9,210 nt of DNA, taken from positions 1 to 9,210 of the forward strand of contig JAGWNO010000081.1 of NCBI GenBank assembly GCA_028871235.1, read 5' to 3'. A model generated the notes under the pieces. That model did not search any database. It was not told the DNA's origin and saw only the letters and a program-made list of their open reading frames with translations. Shown here piece after piece: positions 1 to 7,895 of the stretch (within the stretch, counting starts at the first letter, position 1; every line of letters begins with the position of its first letter). The position numbers and the translations under genes were made by a program. The stretch is from Gammaproteobacteria bacterium (GTDB lineage Bacteria > Pseudomonadota > Gammaproteobacteria > Natronospirales > REEB76).

Positions 1-1
1 C

Positions 2-3000
2 GCCGGCCTCGATTCCTCCATGGTGGAAACCGAGAACATCATCATCGAGACGGTGGCCGGAGTCGAGGGCACCATAACGCAGGAAAACGCAAAGTTGGAT
101 CCGGCAACGGTGGCGGATGAGCGCTCGTTCGCGGCCCCCGCCGAGGTCTCTGGAATACAGACATCCGGGCCAACACCGGTTCGAGCCGCGCCACCACCGG
201 CAGCTCCGGCAAAATCGCTGGCCCCGTCGTCGGCGGGACCGGCTGTGGTGCCAGCTGCGGAAGTCGATCCGGAAATCGTCGAAATTTTCCTGGAGGAGGC
301 CCAGGAGGAGATAAATTCACTGCGCGAGAATTTCCCGCGCTGGCGTTCGAATCCCGCGGACAGCGAAGCGCTCACCACCGTGCGGCGTTCCTTGCATACG
401 CTCAAGGGCAGCGGTCGCATGGTGGGCGCACGTCTTATTGGCGAATTTGCCTGGTCCTTCGAGAATATGCTGAACCGGGTCATCGATCAAACGGTGCAAC
501 CCAGTGACGGCATGTTTGCGCTGCTGGAACAGGGCATCGCCGCACTGCCGGAACTGGTGGAACAACTGGAGGTGGGCACCGCCCCGCAGGCGGATGTGCA
601 GCCGATCATGGATGCGGCCAGTGCTTTCAGTCGCGGTGAGCAGCCGCGGGTGCCGAAGTCAGCGACGTCCACTCCCCGACGCGCGGCGACCGCACACACG
701 GAAACACAGTTCGCTGCACCAGCCGCCGCTGTCAGCCGGGCCACGGGCACTTCATGGCAAGCACAGACGATGGGGCTGGATCCGCAGCTCTACGAGATAT
801 TCAGCCGCGAGACCGAGGGCCATCTCGGCGTGCTGGCCAAATTCCTCGCTCAGGCGCAGACGCACCCACAGCAACGTCTGCCAAGCGAAGAACTGGTGCG
901 CGCCATGCACACCCTGCATGGCAGTGCTTCCATGGCGGGTGCCACCGGGCTCGCAGCACTGATCGAACCGGCCGGCCGTTATCTCAGTGATCTGGCGGCC
1001 CATGATTCGCCGGTGGCGGCGGAGCACCTGACGCTGCTGGATGAAATCCTCAACGCCGCCCGTGTGCAGGTGAGTGAACTGGGCACGGCGGGAGCCATGC
1101 CGGTGGCGGATGCCGCGCTGCTGGCGCGTGCTCGCGAGCTCAAGCTGTCGGGCGCACCGGGTGAAGCCGCGACGGCTGCCGCCGAACCTGCGGCCATGAT
1201 GGCCTCACGACACACAGCCGCCCGACCCGCACAGGCTCAGGAGCGGCTGCGCTATGTACAGCTTTCGGACCTTAAGGATTTTGATCCGGAACTGGCGGGC
1301 ATCTTCTTCGAGGAAGCCACCGAGTTGCTGGATTCAACTGACAACACGCTGCACCAGTGGTCGCAGAAACGCAATGACTCCACGCTGGTGGCGCAGCTGC
1401 AGCGCAACCTGCATACCCTGAAAGGCGGCGCTCGCATGGCGGGCATCACCCCCATGGGCGACCTTAGCCATGAACTGGAAACGGTGCTTACGGACGTGGT
1501 GGACGGCCGCATCGCCATCTCCACTGAGCTGTTTGCATTGCTGAATCGGTCAGTCGATCGGCTGCACCGCATGCTGGAGCAGGGCTACAGTAGTCGCCCC
1601 ATTGTGGACGCGGGCGATCTGGTGACGGACCTGAAACGTATCCACGGCCACACTGTAGATGAGGAGTTGGCGCCGGAGAAACCCGAGGATAAATACGAGA
1701 CCGTACGCGCGACACCGCCGCCGCCGGTTATGGAGCTGAAGGAGATCCGCACACCGCCTGATCTCGCAGGCGAGATCAGGGAAGCAGAGGAAGAGCCCGG
1801 CCCGGAGGCGGCACTGGGAGGAGCGTCGGATCGTCGCGGCACTTCCCGCATCCAGTACGAATTGGTGCGGGTGCGCGCCGATCTGCTGGAGAGCGCGCTC
1901 AATTTCGCCGGTGAGGTGGGTATCTACCGTTCGCGCCTGGAACAGCAGGTGCATTCCATCAACTTCAACCTGACGGAGCTGGAGCAGACCGTGGTGCGCC
2001 TGCGCGATCAGCTGCGCAAGCTCGAGATCGAGACCGAAGCGCAGATTCTCTACCAGTTTCAGCAGGAAGGCGGCGAAAAGGAACACCCGGAATTCGACCC
2101 ATTGGAACTGGACCGTTACTCCTTGCTGCAGCAACTATCGCGCGCGCTGGCGGAATCCGTCGGCGACTTGGTGAGCCTGCAAGCTTTGCTGCTCAACCAG
2201 GCGCGTGAGGCCGAGACACTGCTGCTGCAGCAATCGCGCGTCACCACCGAACTCCAGGACGGCCTGATGCGCACGCGCATGGTACCGTTCTCACGTCATG
2301 CCCAGCGGCTGCGGCGCGTAGTGCGCCAGACTGCCGACGAGAGCGGCAAGCATGTGGACCTGAAACTCATCGGCGCCGAGGGCGAGATGGACCGGCAGGT
2401 GCTGGAACGCGTGCTGGCACCGCTGGAGCACATGCTGCGAAACTCCGTGGTGCATGGCATCGAGAAGCCCGAGGCCCGTCGCCGCAGCAAGAAACCGGCC
2501 ATGGGCATCATTACCATTACCATGAGCCGCGAAGGCTCAGAAGTGGTGATGGAAGTGACCGACGATGGCGCGGGACTCAACCTGCAGGCGATCCGCAGGA
2601 AAGCCGAGGATCTGGGGCTGACGCGCGCGGATGTCAAATTGAGTGATCGCGACATCATGGCCTTCATCCTGGAACCCGGTTTTTCCACCGCCGAGCAGGT
2701 GACCCAGACTGCCGGCCGTGGCGTGGGCATGGATGTGGTGGCCAGCGAGATCAAACAACTCGGCGGCTCCCTCCGGATAGATTCCAGCTCCGGCAAGGGT
2801 GCACGTTTCATCATCCGTCTGCCATTCACCCTGGCCATCACCCAGGCGTTGTTGGTAAACATGGCGGATCAGGTATATGCCATCCCGCTGCCGAGCATCG
2901 AAGGCATCGCGCGCATACCGCGTAACGAACTCGAACGCCTTATGATTGGCGAGAATCCGTCATATACCTACGGTAACCGCCCCTACCAGTTGCAGCACCT

Positions 3001-3700
3001 GTCGGTGCTGCTGGGCGTGGGTGCGCCACAGTTCCCGCAGGAACTCACCACCGTACCGCTGCTGTTGGTGCGTTCCGGTGACATCAACTTCGCCCTCATC
3101 ACCGAAGGTATGCAGGGCAGCCGCGAAGTGGTGGTGAAGTCCGTGGGTCCGCAGGTGAGTAACATCCGCGGCATCTCCGGCGCCACCATCCTTGGCGACG
3201 GCAGCATCCTGCTTATCCTTGACGTTACCGCTCTGACCCGCGGCCTGGTGCATGTGGAAGAAGTGTCTGCGGAGGTGGTGGATCGGGAGGTACCGCAAGA
3301 GGATACCCGCATATTCGCCATGGTAGTGGACGACTCCATCACCGTGCGCCGTGTGACCCAGCGGTTGCTGGAGCGCTATGACATGCGCGTGCTCACCGCC
3401 AAGGACGGTGTGGACGCATTGGCACTGCTGCAGGAGAACAAACCTGATGTGATGCTGCTGGATATCGAAATGCCGCGCATGGACGGTTACGAGCTGGCAC
3501 AGCATATGCGTAACGATGAGCGCTTCAAGGGCATTCCCATCATCATGATCACCTCGCGTACCGGCGAGAAGCACCGCAACCGTGCTATGCAGATCGGCGT
3601 CAACAAGTATCTTGGCAAGCCTTACCAGGAGGCGGAACTGCTGGAGGACATCCAGGAACTGGTCGGCAAATTTCATCCACAGCACACCCGCTGGGAATGA
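2..3700 (+). CDS. chpA: ChpA/PilL-type hybrid chemosensory histidine kinase, 5' partial
   Basis: CheA-family kinase of the Chp/Pil chemosensory system, which in relatives controls type IV pilus twitching and cAMP. It is cytoplasmic and phosphorylates PilG/PilH-type receivers. The frame is open to the left edge and the Met codon at base 20 lacks a Shine-Dalgarno, so the true start lies upstream; ChpA relatives are often much longer. Numbering from that Met, there are three Hpt domains with phosphoacceptor histidines H126, H297 and H465, joined by Ala/Pro-rich linkers. A dimerisation/coiled-coil region follows (about 610-770). The HATPase has an N box (N808, H812, G813), a DDGAG box at 848-852 and a GRGVGMD box near 899-905. 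A CheW-like domain spans about 935-1075. The C-terminal receiver (about 1098-1217) has D1104/D1105, phosphoacceptor D1148, T1178 and K1200, all intact. The second Hpt has HTLHG instead of the usual HTLKG. No P2-type domain is evident. Family assignment is very sure; the chpA versus pilL name is convention. Confidence 0.95.
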   Translation, partial: AGLDSSMVETENIIIETVAGVEGTITQENAKLDPATVADERSFAAPAEVSGIQTSGPTPVRAAPPPAAPAKSLAPSSAGPAVVPAAEVDPEIVEIFLEEAQEEINSLRENFPRWRSNPADSEALTTVRRSLHTLKGSGRMVGARLIGEFAWSFENMLNRVIDQTVQPSDGMFALLEQGIAALPELVEQLEVGTAPQADVQPIMDAASAFSRGEQPRVPKSATSTPRRAATAHTETQFAAPAAAVSRATGTSWQAQTMGLDPQLYEIFSRETEGHLGVLAKFLAQAQTHPQQRLPSEELVRAMHTLHGSASMAGATGLAALIEPAGRYLSDLAAHDSPVAAEHLTLLDEILNAARVQVSELGTAGAMPVADAALLARARELKLSGAPGEAATAAAEPAAMMASRHTAARPAQAQERLRYVQLSDLKDFDPELAGIFFEEATELLDSTDNTLHQWSQKRNDSTLVAQLQRNLHTLKGGARMAGITPMGDLSHELETVLTDVVDGRIAISTELFALLNRSVDRLHRMLEQGYSSRPIVDAGDLVTDLKRIHGHTVDEELAPEKPEDKYETVRATPPPPVMELKEIRTPPDLAGEIREAEEEPGPEAALGGASDRRGTSRIQYELVRVRADLLESALNFAGEVGIYRSRLEQQVHSINFNLTELEQTVVRLRDQLRKLEIETEAQILYQFQQEGGEKEHPEFDPLELDRYSLLQQLSRALAESVGDLVSLQALLLNQAREAETLLLQQSRVTTELQDGLMRTRMVPFSRHAQRLRRVVRQTADESGKHVDLKLIGAEGEMDRQVLERVLAPLEHMLRNSVVHGIEKPEARRRSKKPAMGIITITMSREGSEVVMEVTDDGAGLNLQAIRRKAEDLGLTRADVKLSDRDIMAFILEPGFSTAEQVTQTAGRGVGMDVVASEIKQLGGSLRIDSSSGKGARFIIRLPFTLAITQALLVNMADQVYAIPLPSIEGIARIPRNELERLMIGENPSYTYGNRPYQLQHLSVLLGVGAPQFPQELTTVPLLLVRSGDINFALITEGMQGSREVVVKSVGPQVSNIRGISGATILGDGSILLILDVTALTRGLVHVEEVSAEVVDREVPQEDTRIFAMVVDDSITVRRVTQRLLERYDMRVLTAKDGVDALALLQENKPDVMLLDIEMPRMDGYELAQHMRNDERFKGIPIIMITSRTGEKHRNRAMQIGVNKYLGKPYQEAELLEDIQELVGKFHPQHTRWE

Positions 3701-3706
3701 GGCGTC

Positions 3707-4198
3707 ATGTCGCAGTTTCTTGAAGAGGTATACAGCCTGTTGATCCCCTTCGCTGGCGGTAAACTCATGCTGCCGCGCCTGTCGGTGGCCGAAGTGATGG
3801 GTTACGTGCGTCCGCGGCCGGTGCGCGGCGGCCCCGCCTGGTTGTTGGGCTTTATCAATTGGCAGGGCCAGGAGATTCCGCTGGTGTCCTTCGAGGGCAT
3901 GTGCGGTCGCAAAATCCCGGAACGCGCCAACCGCACGCGCATCGCCGTGACCTTTACCATCAATGAGCAGCTGGAGCCGCCGGTGTTTGCCATCATGACC
4001 CAGGGCTATCCCTACCTGGTGCGTGTCAACCCGGTAGTATTGAGCGTCGAAACCGACCAGGATTTCCCCGCGGATGCGCCGGTGCTGAACCGGGTACGCA
4101 TGGCCAACGAACGGCCGGTGATACCGGACCTGGAAGCGATCGAGGAAAAGCTGCTGGAGGCGTTGCCCCAGCGCCGCAAGGCGGAATCCGAGTCCTGA
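3707..4198 (+). CDS. chpC: CheW-like adaptor protein, ChpC-type
   Basis: Protein of 163 residues made almost entirely of one CheW-like domain (about residues 8-155). Such proteins couple the histidine kinase to methyl-accepting receptors in the cytoplasm. The conserved strand region WLLGFINWQGQEIPLVSFE-like lies at residues 45-63. Its length and its place directly after the large kinase match ChpC of the Pseudomonas Chp cluster, an accessory CheW homologue beside PilI. The start is the ATG 6 bases after the kinase stop. A GAGG Shine-Dalgarno (3699-3702) overlaps that stop codon, implying translational coupling in one operon. No chpB (methylesterase) lies between the two genes, unlike in Pseudomonas. 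The ChpC name rests on context and length; CheW-family membership is firm. Confidence 0.88.
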   Translation: MSQFLEEVYSLLIPFAGGKLMLPRLSVAEVMGYVRPRPVRGGPAWLLGFINWQGQEIPLVSFEGMCGRKIPERANRTRIAVTFTINEQLEPPVFAIMTQGYPYLVRVNPVVLSVETDQDFPADAPVLNRVRMANERPVIPDLEAIEEKLLEALPQRRKAESES

Positions 4199-4204
4199 CG
4201 TGCA

Positions 4205-4948
4205 TCAACGGTGTGCGAGGTCGCCCCATAGTCCTTGCAGCAGGCTCAAGGCCACCACGGCCGCCGTCTCCGTACGCAGAATGCGCGGCCCCAGCCGTAT
4301 CCCCTGAAATCCCGCTGTCCGTGCGGCATGGCGTTCCGGGTCGCTCCAGCCGCCCTCCGGTCCCACCAACAGCAAGATCGATCCCGCAGGGGGCTGTGCG
4401 AGCGCGGTGGCTGACACTGGGCTATCCGGGTCCAGCAGCAGTTTCGTGTCGCCGCTCGGCTTCTGGGCCAGATACTGCCCCAGGAGCAAGGGTGCTGCCA
4501 CAGGCGGCAGGCGTACCCGGCCGGATTGTTCGCAGGCACTGATGATAAGTTGCCGCCAGTGGGCCAGTTTACGTGCGGCGCCCGCGCCGTCCAGCCGCAC
4601 CACGCTGCGCTCGGTCATGACCGGCACGATGGCGCTGACGCCCAGTTCCACCGCCTTCTGCAGGCTGTAATCCATGCGCTCGCCACGGGAGATACCCTGG
4701 ACGAGAGTGATGGTCAGCGGTGATTCACTGTGCGCGGTACATTCGGCGGTGATGGCAACATGCGCCCTGCGATTCACTACCGTCACGAGTCGCGCGTCGA
4801 ACTCGTGGCCCGAACCGTCGAACAGCACCAGCAATGCGCCGGGCTTCAACCGCAGTACCGTGAGCAGGTGCTTCGATGCCGCGCTTTCGAGCTCGAGCGT
4901 GTCGGCGACCGACAGCGCTTGTGGAGTGTAGATGCGGGGCACGCGCAT
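4205..4948 (-). CDS. rsmE: 16S rRNA (uracil(1498)-N(3))-methyltransferase RsmE
   Basis: SAM-dependent methyltransferase of the SPOUT (knotted) class that makes m3U1498 in helix 44 of 16S rRNA. The 247-residue product opens with MRVPRIYTP, typical of the family, followed by the PUA-like N-terminal part. The C-terminal SPOUT domain shows KAVELGV (98-104), ACEQSGR (138-144), GPEGGW (196-201) and LRTETA (224-229), the family hallmarks of the SAM-binding knot. The reading frame could extend to a TTG at 4966, but the ATG at 4948 gives the canonical N terminus and lies one base after the bioA stop. No clear Shine-Dalgarno is visible, so translation probably depends on coupling to bioA. The stop faces the chpC stop with 6 bases between. 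Confidence 0.96.
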   Translation of the reverse strand: MRVPRIYTPQALSVADTLELESAASKHLLTVLRLKPGALLVLFDGSGHEFDARLVTVVNRRAHVAITAECTAHSESPLTITLVQGISRGERMDYSLQKAVELGVSAIVPVMTERSVVRLDGAGAARKLAHWRQLIISACEQSGRVRLPPVAAPLLLGQYLAQKPSGDTKLLLDPDSPVSATALAQPPAGSILLLVGPEGGWSDPERHAARTAGFQGIRLGPRILRTETAAVVALSLLQGLWGDLAHR

Positions 4949-4949
4949 A

Positions 4950-6302
4950 TCAGTCGCAGGTAGCAAGTTCGATGCCTTCTGCCGCCACTGTTATCATGAG
5001 GTCGATCTCCGCCGGTGTGATCACGTAAGGCGGCATGAAGTACACCACGTTGCCGAGGGGGCGCAACAGCACGCCGCGTTCGAGGGCGTGCCGGTACACC
5101 GTGAGGCCGCGGCGTTCCTGCCAGGCGTAGGCGCTGCGCGTATTCCTGTCCCGTGCCAGCTCAATGGCGAGGATCATGCCATGCTGGCGGATCTCCGCCA
5201 CATGCGGATGCTCTGCCAGCGATGCCGCCGCCGTGCGCATGTGTGCCGCGAGCGCGCGGTTGTTTTCGATCACGCCGTCGTCGCGGAAGATATCCAATGT
5301 CGCCAGTGCCGCGCGGCAACCCAGCGCATTGCCGGTGTAGCTGTGGGAGTGCAGGAAGGCGGTGAGCTTGGGGTAGTCGTCATAGAATGCCTGGTAGATT
5401 TCATCGCCGGTGAGTACCACCGACAGCGGCAGATAGCCGCCGGTCAAACCTTTCGACAGGCACAGGAAGTCCGGCGTAATCCCTGCCTGTTCGCAGGCGA
5501 ACAGCGTGCCGGTACGACCGAACCCCACGGCTATCTCGTCGGCGATGAGGTGCACGCCAAAGTGGTTGCAGGCCCGACGCAACATCGATAGGTACACCGG
5601 ATGGTACATGCGCATGTTGCCGGCACACTGCACCAGCGGCTCCAGAATCACCGCGCACGTTTCCTGGTGATGCTGCGCCAGCGCCTGCTCCATGTGCGTG
5701 AACATTTTACGGGTGTGTGATTCCCAGTCATCACCGCTTTCACGTGTGTAACAATCGGGGCTGGATACGGTAATCACGTCCATGAGCAGCGGCTTGTAGG
5801 TCTCCTTGTAAAGCGGCACGTTGCCTACGGCCAAGGCCCCCAGGGTTTCGCCGTGGTAGCTGTTGCTGAGGGTGATGAAGCGCGTTTTGCGAGTATCGCC
5901 GCGGTTGCGCCAGTAATGAAAGCTCATCTTCACCGCCACTTCGACCGCGGATGAGCCGTTATCGGCATAGAAGCAGCGGCTAAGACCTGGCGGCGCGATC
6001 TCCACCAGCCGCTCAGAGAGCTCCACCACCGCCTGGTGGGTGAACCCGGCGAGCATGACGTGCTCGAGTTCTCCGAGTTGCCCAGTCAGGGCGGCATTGA
6101 TGCGCGGATTGGCGTGGCCGAACAGGTTCACCCACCAGGAACTGATGGCGTCCAGATAGCGTTTGCCCTCGAAGTCCTCCAGCCATGCGCCCCGGCCACG
6201 GCGGATAGGCACCAGCGGCAGCCATTCATGGTCCTTCATCTGTGTGCAGGGGTGCCACAGGACCGCCAGATCGCGCTGGACAAATTCGGCATTCCCGCTC
6301 AT
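4950..6302 (-). CDS. bioA: Adenosylmethionine-8-amino-7-oxononanoate aminotransferase BioA
   Basis: PLP-dependent, fold-type I aminotransferase. It transfers the amino group of S-adenosylmethionine to KAPA to give 7,8-diaminopelargonate, the antepenultimate step of biotin synthesis, in the cytoplasm. From the ATG at 6302 the product is 450 residues, against 429 in E. coli. Key residues are the PLP lysine K284 in LCLSKGLTGG, D255 in IADEI, Y149 in SYHGE, the SSWW substrate-pocket motif at 54-57, R414 in LLRPLG and the MPPYVI segment at 423-428. The N-terminal motif reads WHPCTQM, with Cys19 where E. coli has Tyr17. The frame continues far upstream, but only as an antisense shadow of ampD/ampE. 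In-frame ATGs at 6332, 6341 and 6362 remain possible starts; none has a convincing Shine-Dalgarno, and 6302 was chosen from the usual distance to the WHP motif. No other bio gene is in the window. Followed directly by rsmE. Confidence 0.95.
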   Translation of the reverse strand: MSGNAEFVQRDLAVLWHPCTQMKDHEWLPLVPIRRGRGAWLEDFEGKRYLDAISSWWVNLFGHANPRINAALTGQLGELEHVMLAGFTHQAVVELSERLVEIAPPGLSRCFYADNGSSAVEVAVKMSFHYWRNRGDTRKTRFITLSNSYHGETLGALAVGNVPLYKETYKPLLMDVITVSSPDCYTRESGDDWESHTRKMFTHMEQALAQHHQETCAVILEPLVQCAGNMRMYHPVYLSMLRRACNHFGVHLIADEIAVGFGRTGTLFACEQAGITPDFLCLSKGLTGGYLPLSVVLTGDEIYQAFYDDYPKLTAFLHSHSYTGNALGCRAALATLDIFRDDGVIENNRALAAHMRTAAASLAEHPHVAEIRQHGMILAIELARDRNTRSAYAWQERRGLTVYRHALERGVLLRPLGNVVYFMPPYVITPAEIDLMITVAAEGIELATCD

Positions 6303-6389
6303 GGTCAGGGCCAGATTGGGTGAAAGCGGCATTTTGCGCATTCGCTGCAGTCCCGGCAACATGATGGCAGCGCACGGGGGAGGCGAGGT
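6303..6389. promoter_or_regulatory. Divergent bioA-ampD intergenic region
   Basis: This 87-base gap separates the divergent starts of bioA and ampD and is the natural place for promoters of both units. I see no convincing -35/-10 pair and no clear palindromic BirA-type operator on either strand. The gap shrinks to as little as about 27 bases if bioA starts at an upstream in-frame ATG. The role as a promoter region is inferred from gene orientation alone. Confidence 0.35.
6376..6383 (+). promoter_or_regulatory. Ribosome binding site of ampD
   Basis: GGGGGAGG sits 6 bases before the ATG at 6390. This strong Shine-Dalgarno decides the ampD start in favour of 6390 over the in-frame ATG at 6432, which has no such site. 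Confidence 0.7.
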
Positions 6390-6953
6390 ATGCAACAGGT
6401 GGAGCGGCGGGTGAATACCGGTACCGGATTGATGACCGGGGCCCGGCAGTTGTCGTCTCCGCATAATGACCCGCGCCCGGCCGGCACGGCCATCGAGCTC
6501 CTGGTCATCCATGGCATCAGCCTGCCGCCGGGGGAATTCGGCGGGCCGTGGATCGAGCGCCTGTTCCTGGGCACCTTGCCGGCCGATGCCCATCCTTATT
6601 TCGCCACGCTGGCGGCGCTGCGCGTCTCCACCCATCTGCTCATCCGCCGGGACGGCGATATATTGCAGTTCGTGCCATTCCACTGCCGCGCCTGGCATGC
6701 CGGCGCTTCTGCCTTCGCGGGACGCGAGAGCTGTAACGATTTCTCCATCGGTATCGAGCTCGAAGGCTGCGATGACGTGGCCTATACGCCCGCGCAGTAT
6801 GCGGAACTCACCGCCGCGACCCGTGCGCTTATGGCAGCCTATCCCGGCATCACGCCGCCACGCATCGTGGGGCACGCGGATATCGCGCCGGGCCGCAAGA
6901 CTGACCCGGGACCGGCCTTTGACTGGGCGCGGTTCCGCGCCCGACTTGCGTAA
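6390..6953 (+). CDS. ampD: 1,6-anhydro-N-acetylmuramyl-L-alanine amidase AmpD
   Basis: Cytoplasmic zinc amidase (Amidase_2 fold) that cleaves the lactyl-L-alanine bond of anhydro-muropeptides in cell-wall recycling; in species with AmpR/AmpC it thereby keeps beta-lactamase repressed. The product is 187 residues, the usual length, with no signal peptide, which favours AmpD over its periplasmic or outer-membrane paralogues. Zinc ligands are H41 (VIHGISLPPGEFGGP segment), H162 (VGHADIAPGRKTDPG segment) and D172. The catalytic pair is E123 in SIGIELEG and K170. All match the well-studied Citrobacter/E. coli enzyme. ampE follows 75 bases downstream, the classical ampDE arrangement. No ampC or ampR is visible here. 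Confidence 0.96.
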   Translation: MQQVERRVNTGTGLMTGARQLSSPHNDPRPAGTAIELLVIHGISLPPGEFGGPWIERLFLGTLPADAHPYFATLAALRVSTHLLIRRDGDILQFVPFHCRAWHAGASAFAGRESCNDFSIGIELEGCDDVAYTPAQYAELTAATRALMAAYPGITPPRIVGHADIAPGRKTDPGPAFDWARFRARLA

Positions 6954-6971
6954 AAACCCGGACGCCGGTTT
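6954..6971 (+). terminator. Weak hairpin after ampD (possible attenuator)
   Basis: Directly after the ampD stop, AAAC-CCGG, a 3-base ACG loop and CCGG-TTT form a short stem (CCGG/CCGG, extendable by A/T pairs if one C is bulged). Only three T follow, then ACTAC. It is too weak to be called a full intrinsic terminator and may merely modulate read-through into ampE, or be chance in GC-rich DNA. Confidence 0.2.
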
Positions 6972-7028
6972 ACTACGGGCTATGAGCAACGCGTGCCAGC
7001 TGCTTGCCATGTGCCGAAAAGTACAGCC

Positions 7029-7895
7029 ATGAGTTTCATTGCCGTGCTTCTCAGCGTGTTGCTCGACCAGGGGCTGCGCCACCTGGAACACCTGCGCGGA
7101 CCACGCTGGTTCCGGGCCTATTTTGAAAGTCTGCAGTTCTTTACCCACAGCGCCAATTACTGGCGCGCCACCGCCGGCGTGCTGGTGATCGTACTGGTGC
7201 CGGCGATGGTGACGTTGTTCATAGGCCATCTGCTGGACCACCTCTGGGTAGGGCTGGGCTTCGTATTCGCCCTGCTGACACTGCTGTTTACCCTCGGCCC
7301 CAGTGATCTGCACGCCCAGACACATGCCTACATGCAAGCGCTGCAGCAGGGCGATGAGGTCCGTGCCGGGGCGCTGGCGCAGGCCCTCCTGGACGCGGAG
7401 CCGCCGACGGATGGCAATGCGCGTACCGCGGCAGTCACCCGCGCGGTGCTGGCCGAAGCCAACGATCGGTTGTTCGGGGTGTTGTTCTGGTTCGCGCTGC
7501 TCGGACCTGCCGGCGCGGTGCTCTACCGCAGCAGCGACTTCCTGCGGCGCCTGCGTGGACACAGTGAGTATTCCGCCGAGTTCACCGGGGCGGTGATCCG
7601 ACTCCACGGTGTTCTCGCCTGGATACCGGCACATCTGGCGGCGATGGCTTACGCGTTCGCCGGCAGCTTCGAGGACGCGGTTTCCGATCTTAAGGGCTAT
7701 TACAACACCTGCACAGTGCGTTTCTTCCAGGTGAACAACGACGTGCTGGTGTGTGCCGGTCTGGGCGCGTTGCGTGCCACGGCGGAGGAGACCGGCAGCG
7801 GACGGCTGCGCGCGGCCCTGGCGCTGGTACGCCGCACCCTGATTATCTGGCTGGTGGTATACGGCCTCATCACCCTGTTCGGCTGGTCGTGGTAG
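7029..7895 (+). CDS. ampE: Inner-membrane protein AmpE
   Basis: AmpE-family integral membrane protein whose biochemical role is not firmly established; in enterobacteria it is encoded with ampD and was proposed as a sensory transducer for beta-lactamase induction. From the ATG at 7029 the product is 288 residues, close to the 284 of E. coli. The N-terminal MSFIAVLLSVLLDQ-like start, the GPSDL motif (90-94), FWFALLGPAGAVLYR-like segment (153-167) and an internal VNNDV region fit the family. Hydrophobic stretches at about 46-66, 72-90, 149-166, 193-211 and 269-286 are probable membrane helices. A GTG at 6993 would lengthen the frame by 12 residues but gives an atypical N terminus. Only a weak AAAAG-like ribosome site is visible upstream. 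The stop TAG shares its last base with the GTG start of btuF. Confidence 0.92.
   Translation: MSFIAVLLSVLLDQGLRHLEHLRGPRWFRAYFESLQFFTHSANYWRATAGVLVIVLVPAMVTLFIGHLLDHLWVGLGFVFALLTLLFTLGPSDLHAQTHAYMQALQQGDEVRAGALAQALLDAEPPTDGNARTAAVTRAVLAEANDRLFGVLFWFALLGPAGAVLYRSSDFLRRLRGHSEYSAEFTGAVIRLHGVLAWIPAHLAAMAYAFAGSFEDAVSDLKGYYNTCTVRFFQVNNDVLVCAGLGALRATAEETGSGRLRAALALVRRTLIIWLVVYGLITLFGWSW

Noticed and set aside
1550..2134. 194-codon open frame on the - strand opposite the kinase
   Set aside because: Lies across the third Hpt and dimerisation regions, with no recognisable protein features.
2960..3685. 241-codon open frame on the - strand inside the kinase gene
   Set aside because: It is antisense to the conserved CheW-like and receiver domains, and its translation is rich in His and Gln without any recognisable motif. 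Codon bias of the sense strand explains it.
4949..4966. TTG start extending rsmE by six residues
   Set aside because: The extension lies inside bioA and the family N terminus MR(V/I)PRIY starts at the ATG at 4948.
4932..5591. 219-codon open frame on the + strand opposite bioA
   Set aside because: Antisense shadow of bioA; Arg/His/Cys-rich translation with no motif.
6466..7032. 188-codon + strand frame overlapping ampD
   Set aside because: It is the +1 shadow of ampD; Ser/Arg/Pro/Cys-rich. The AmpD frame carries all catalytic residues.
6303..7634. Upstream extension of the bioA frame on the - strand, nearly 900 codons in total
   Set aside because: The extra 444 codons lie exactly opposite ampD and ampE, have low-complexity His/Gln/Arg-rich translation, and no family resemblance. 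It is a GC-rich antisense shadow.
7751..7894. Longer N terminus for btuF inside ampE
   Set aside because: It would bury the signal peptide behind about 48 Arg/Pro/His-rich residues; the GTG at 7895 gives a normal secretion signal.
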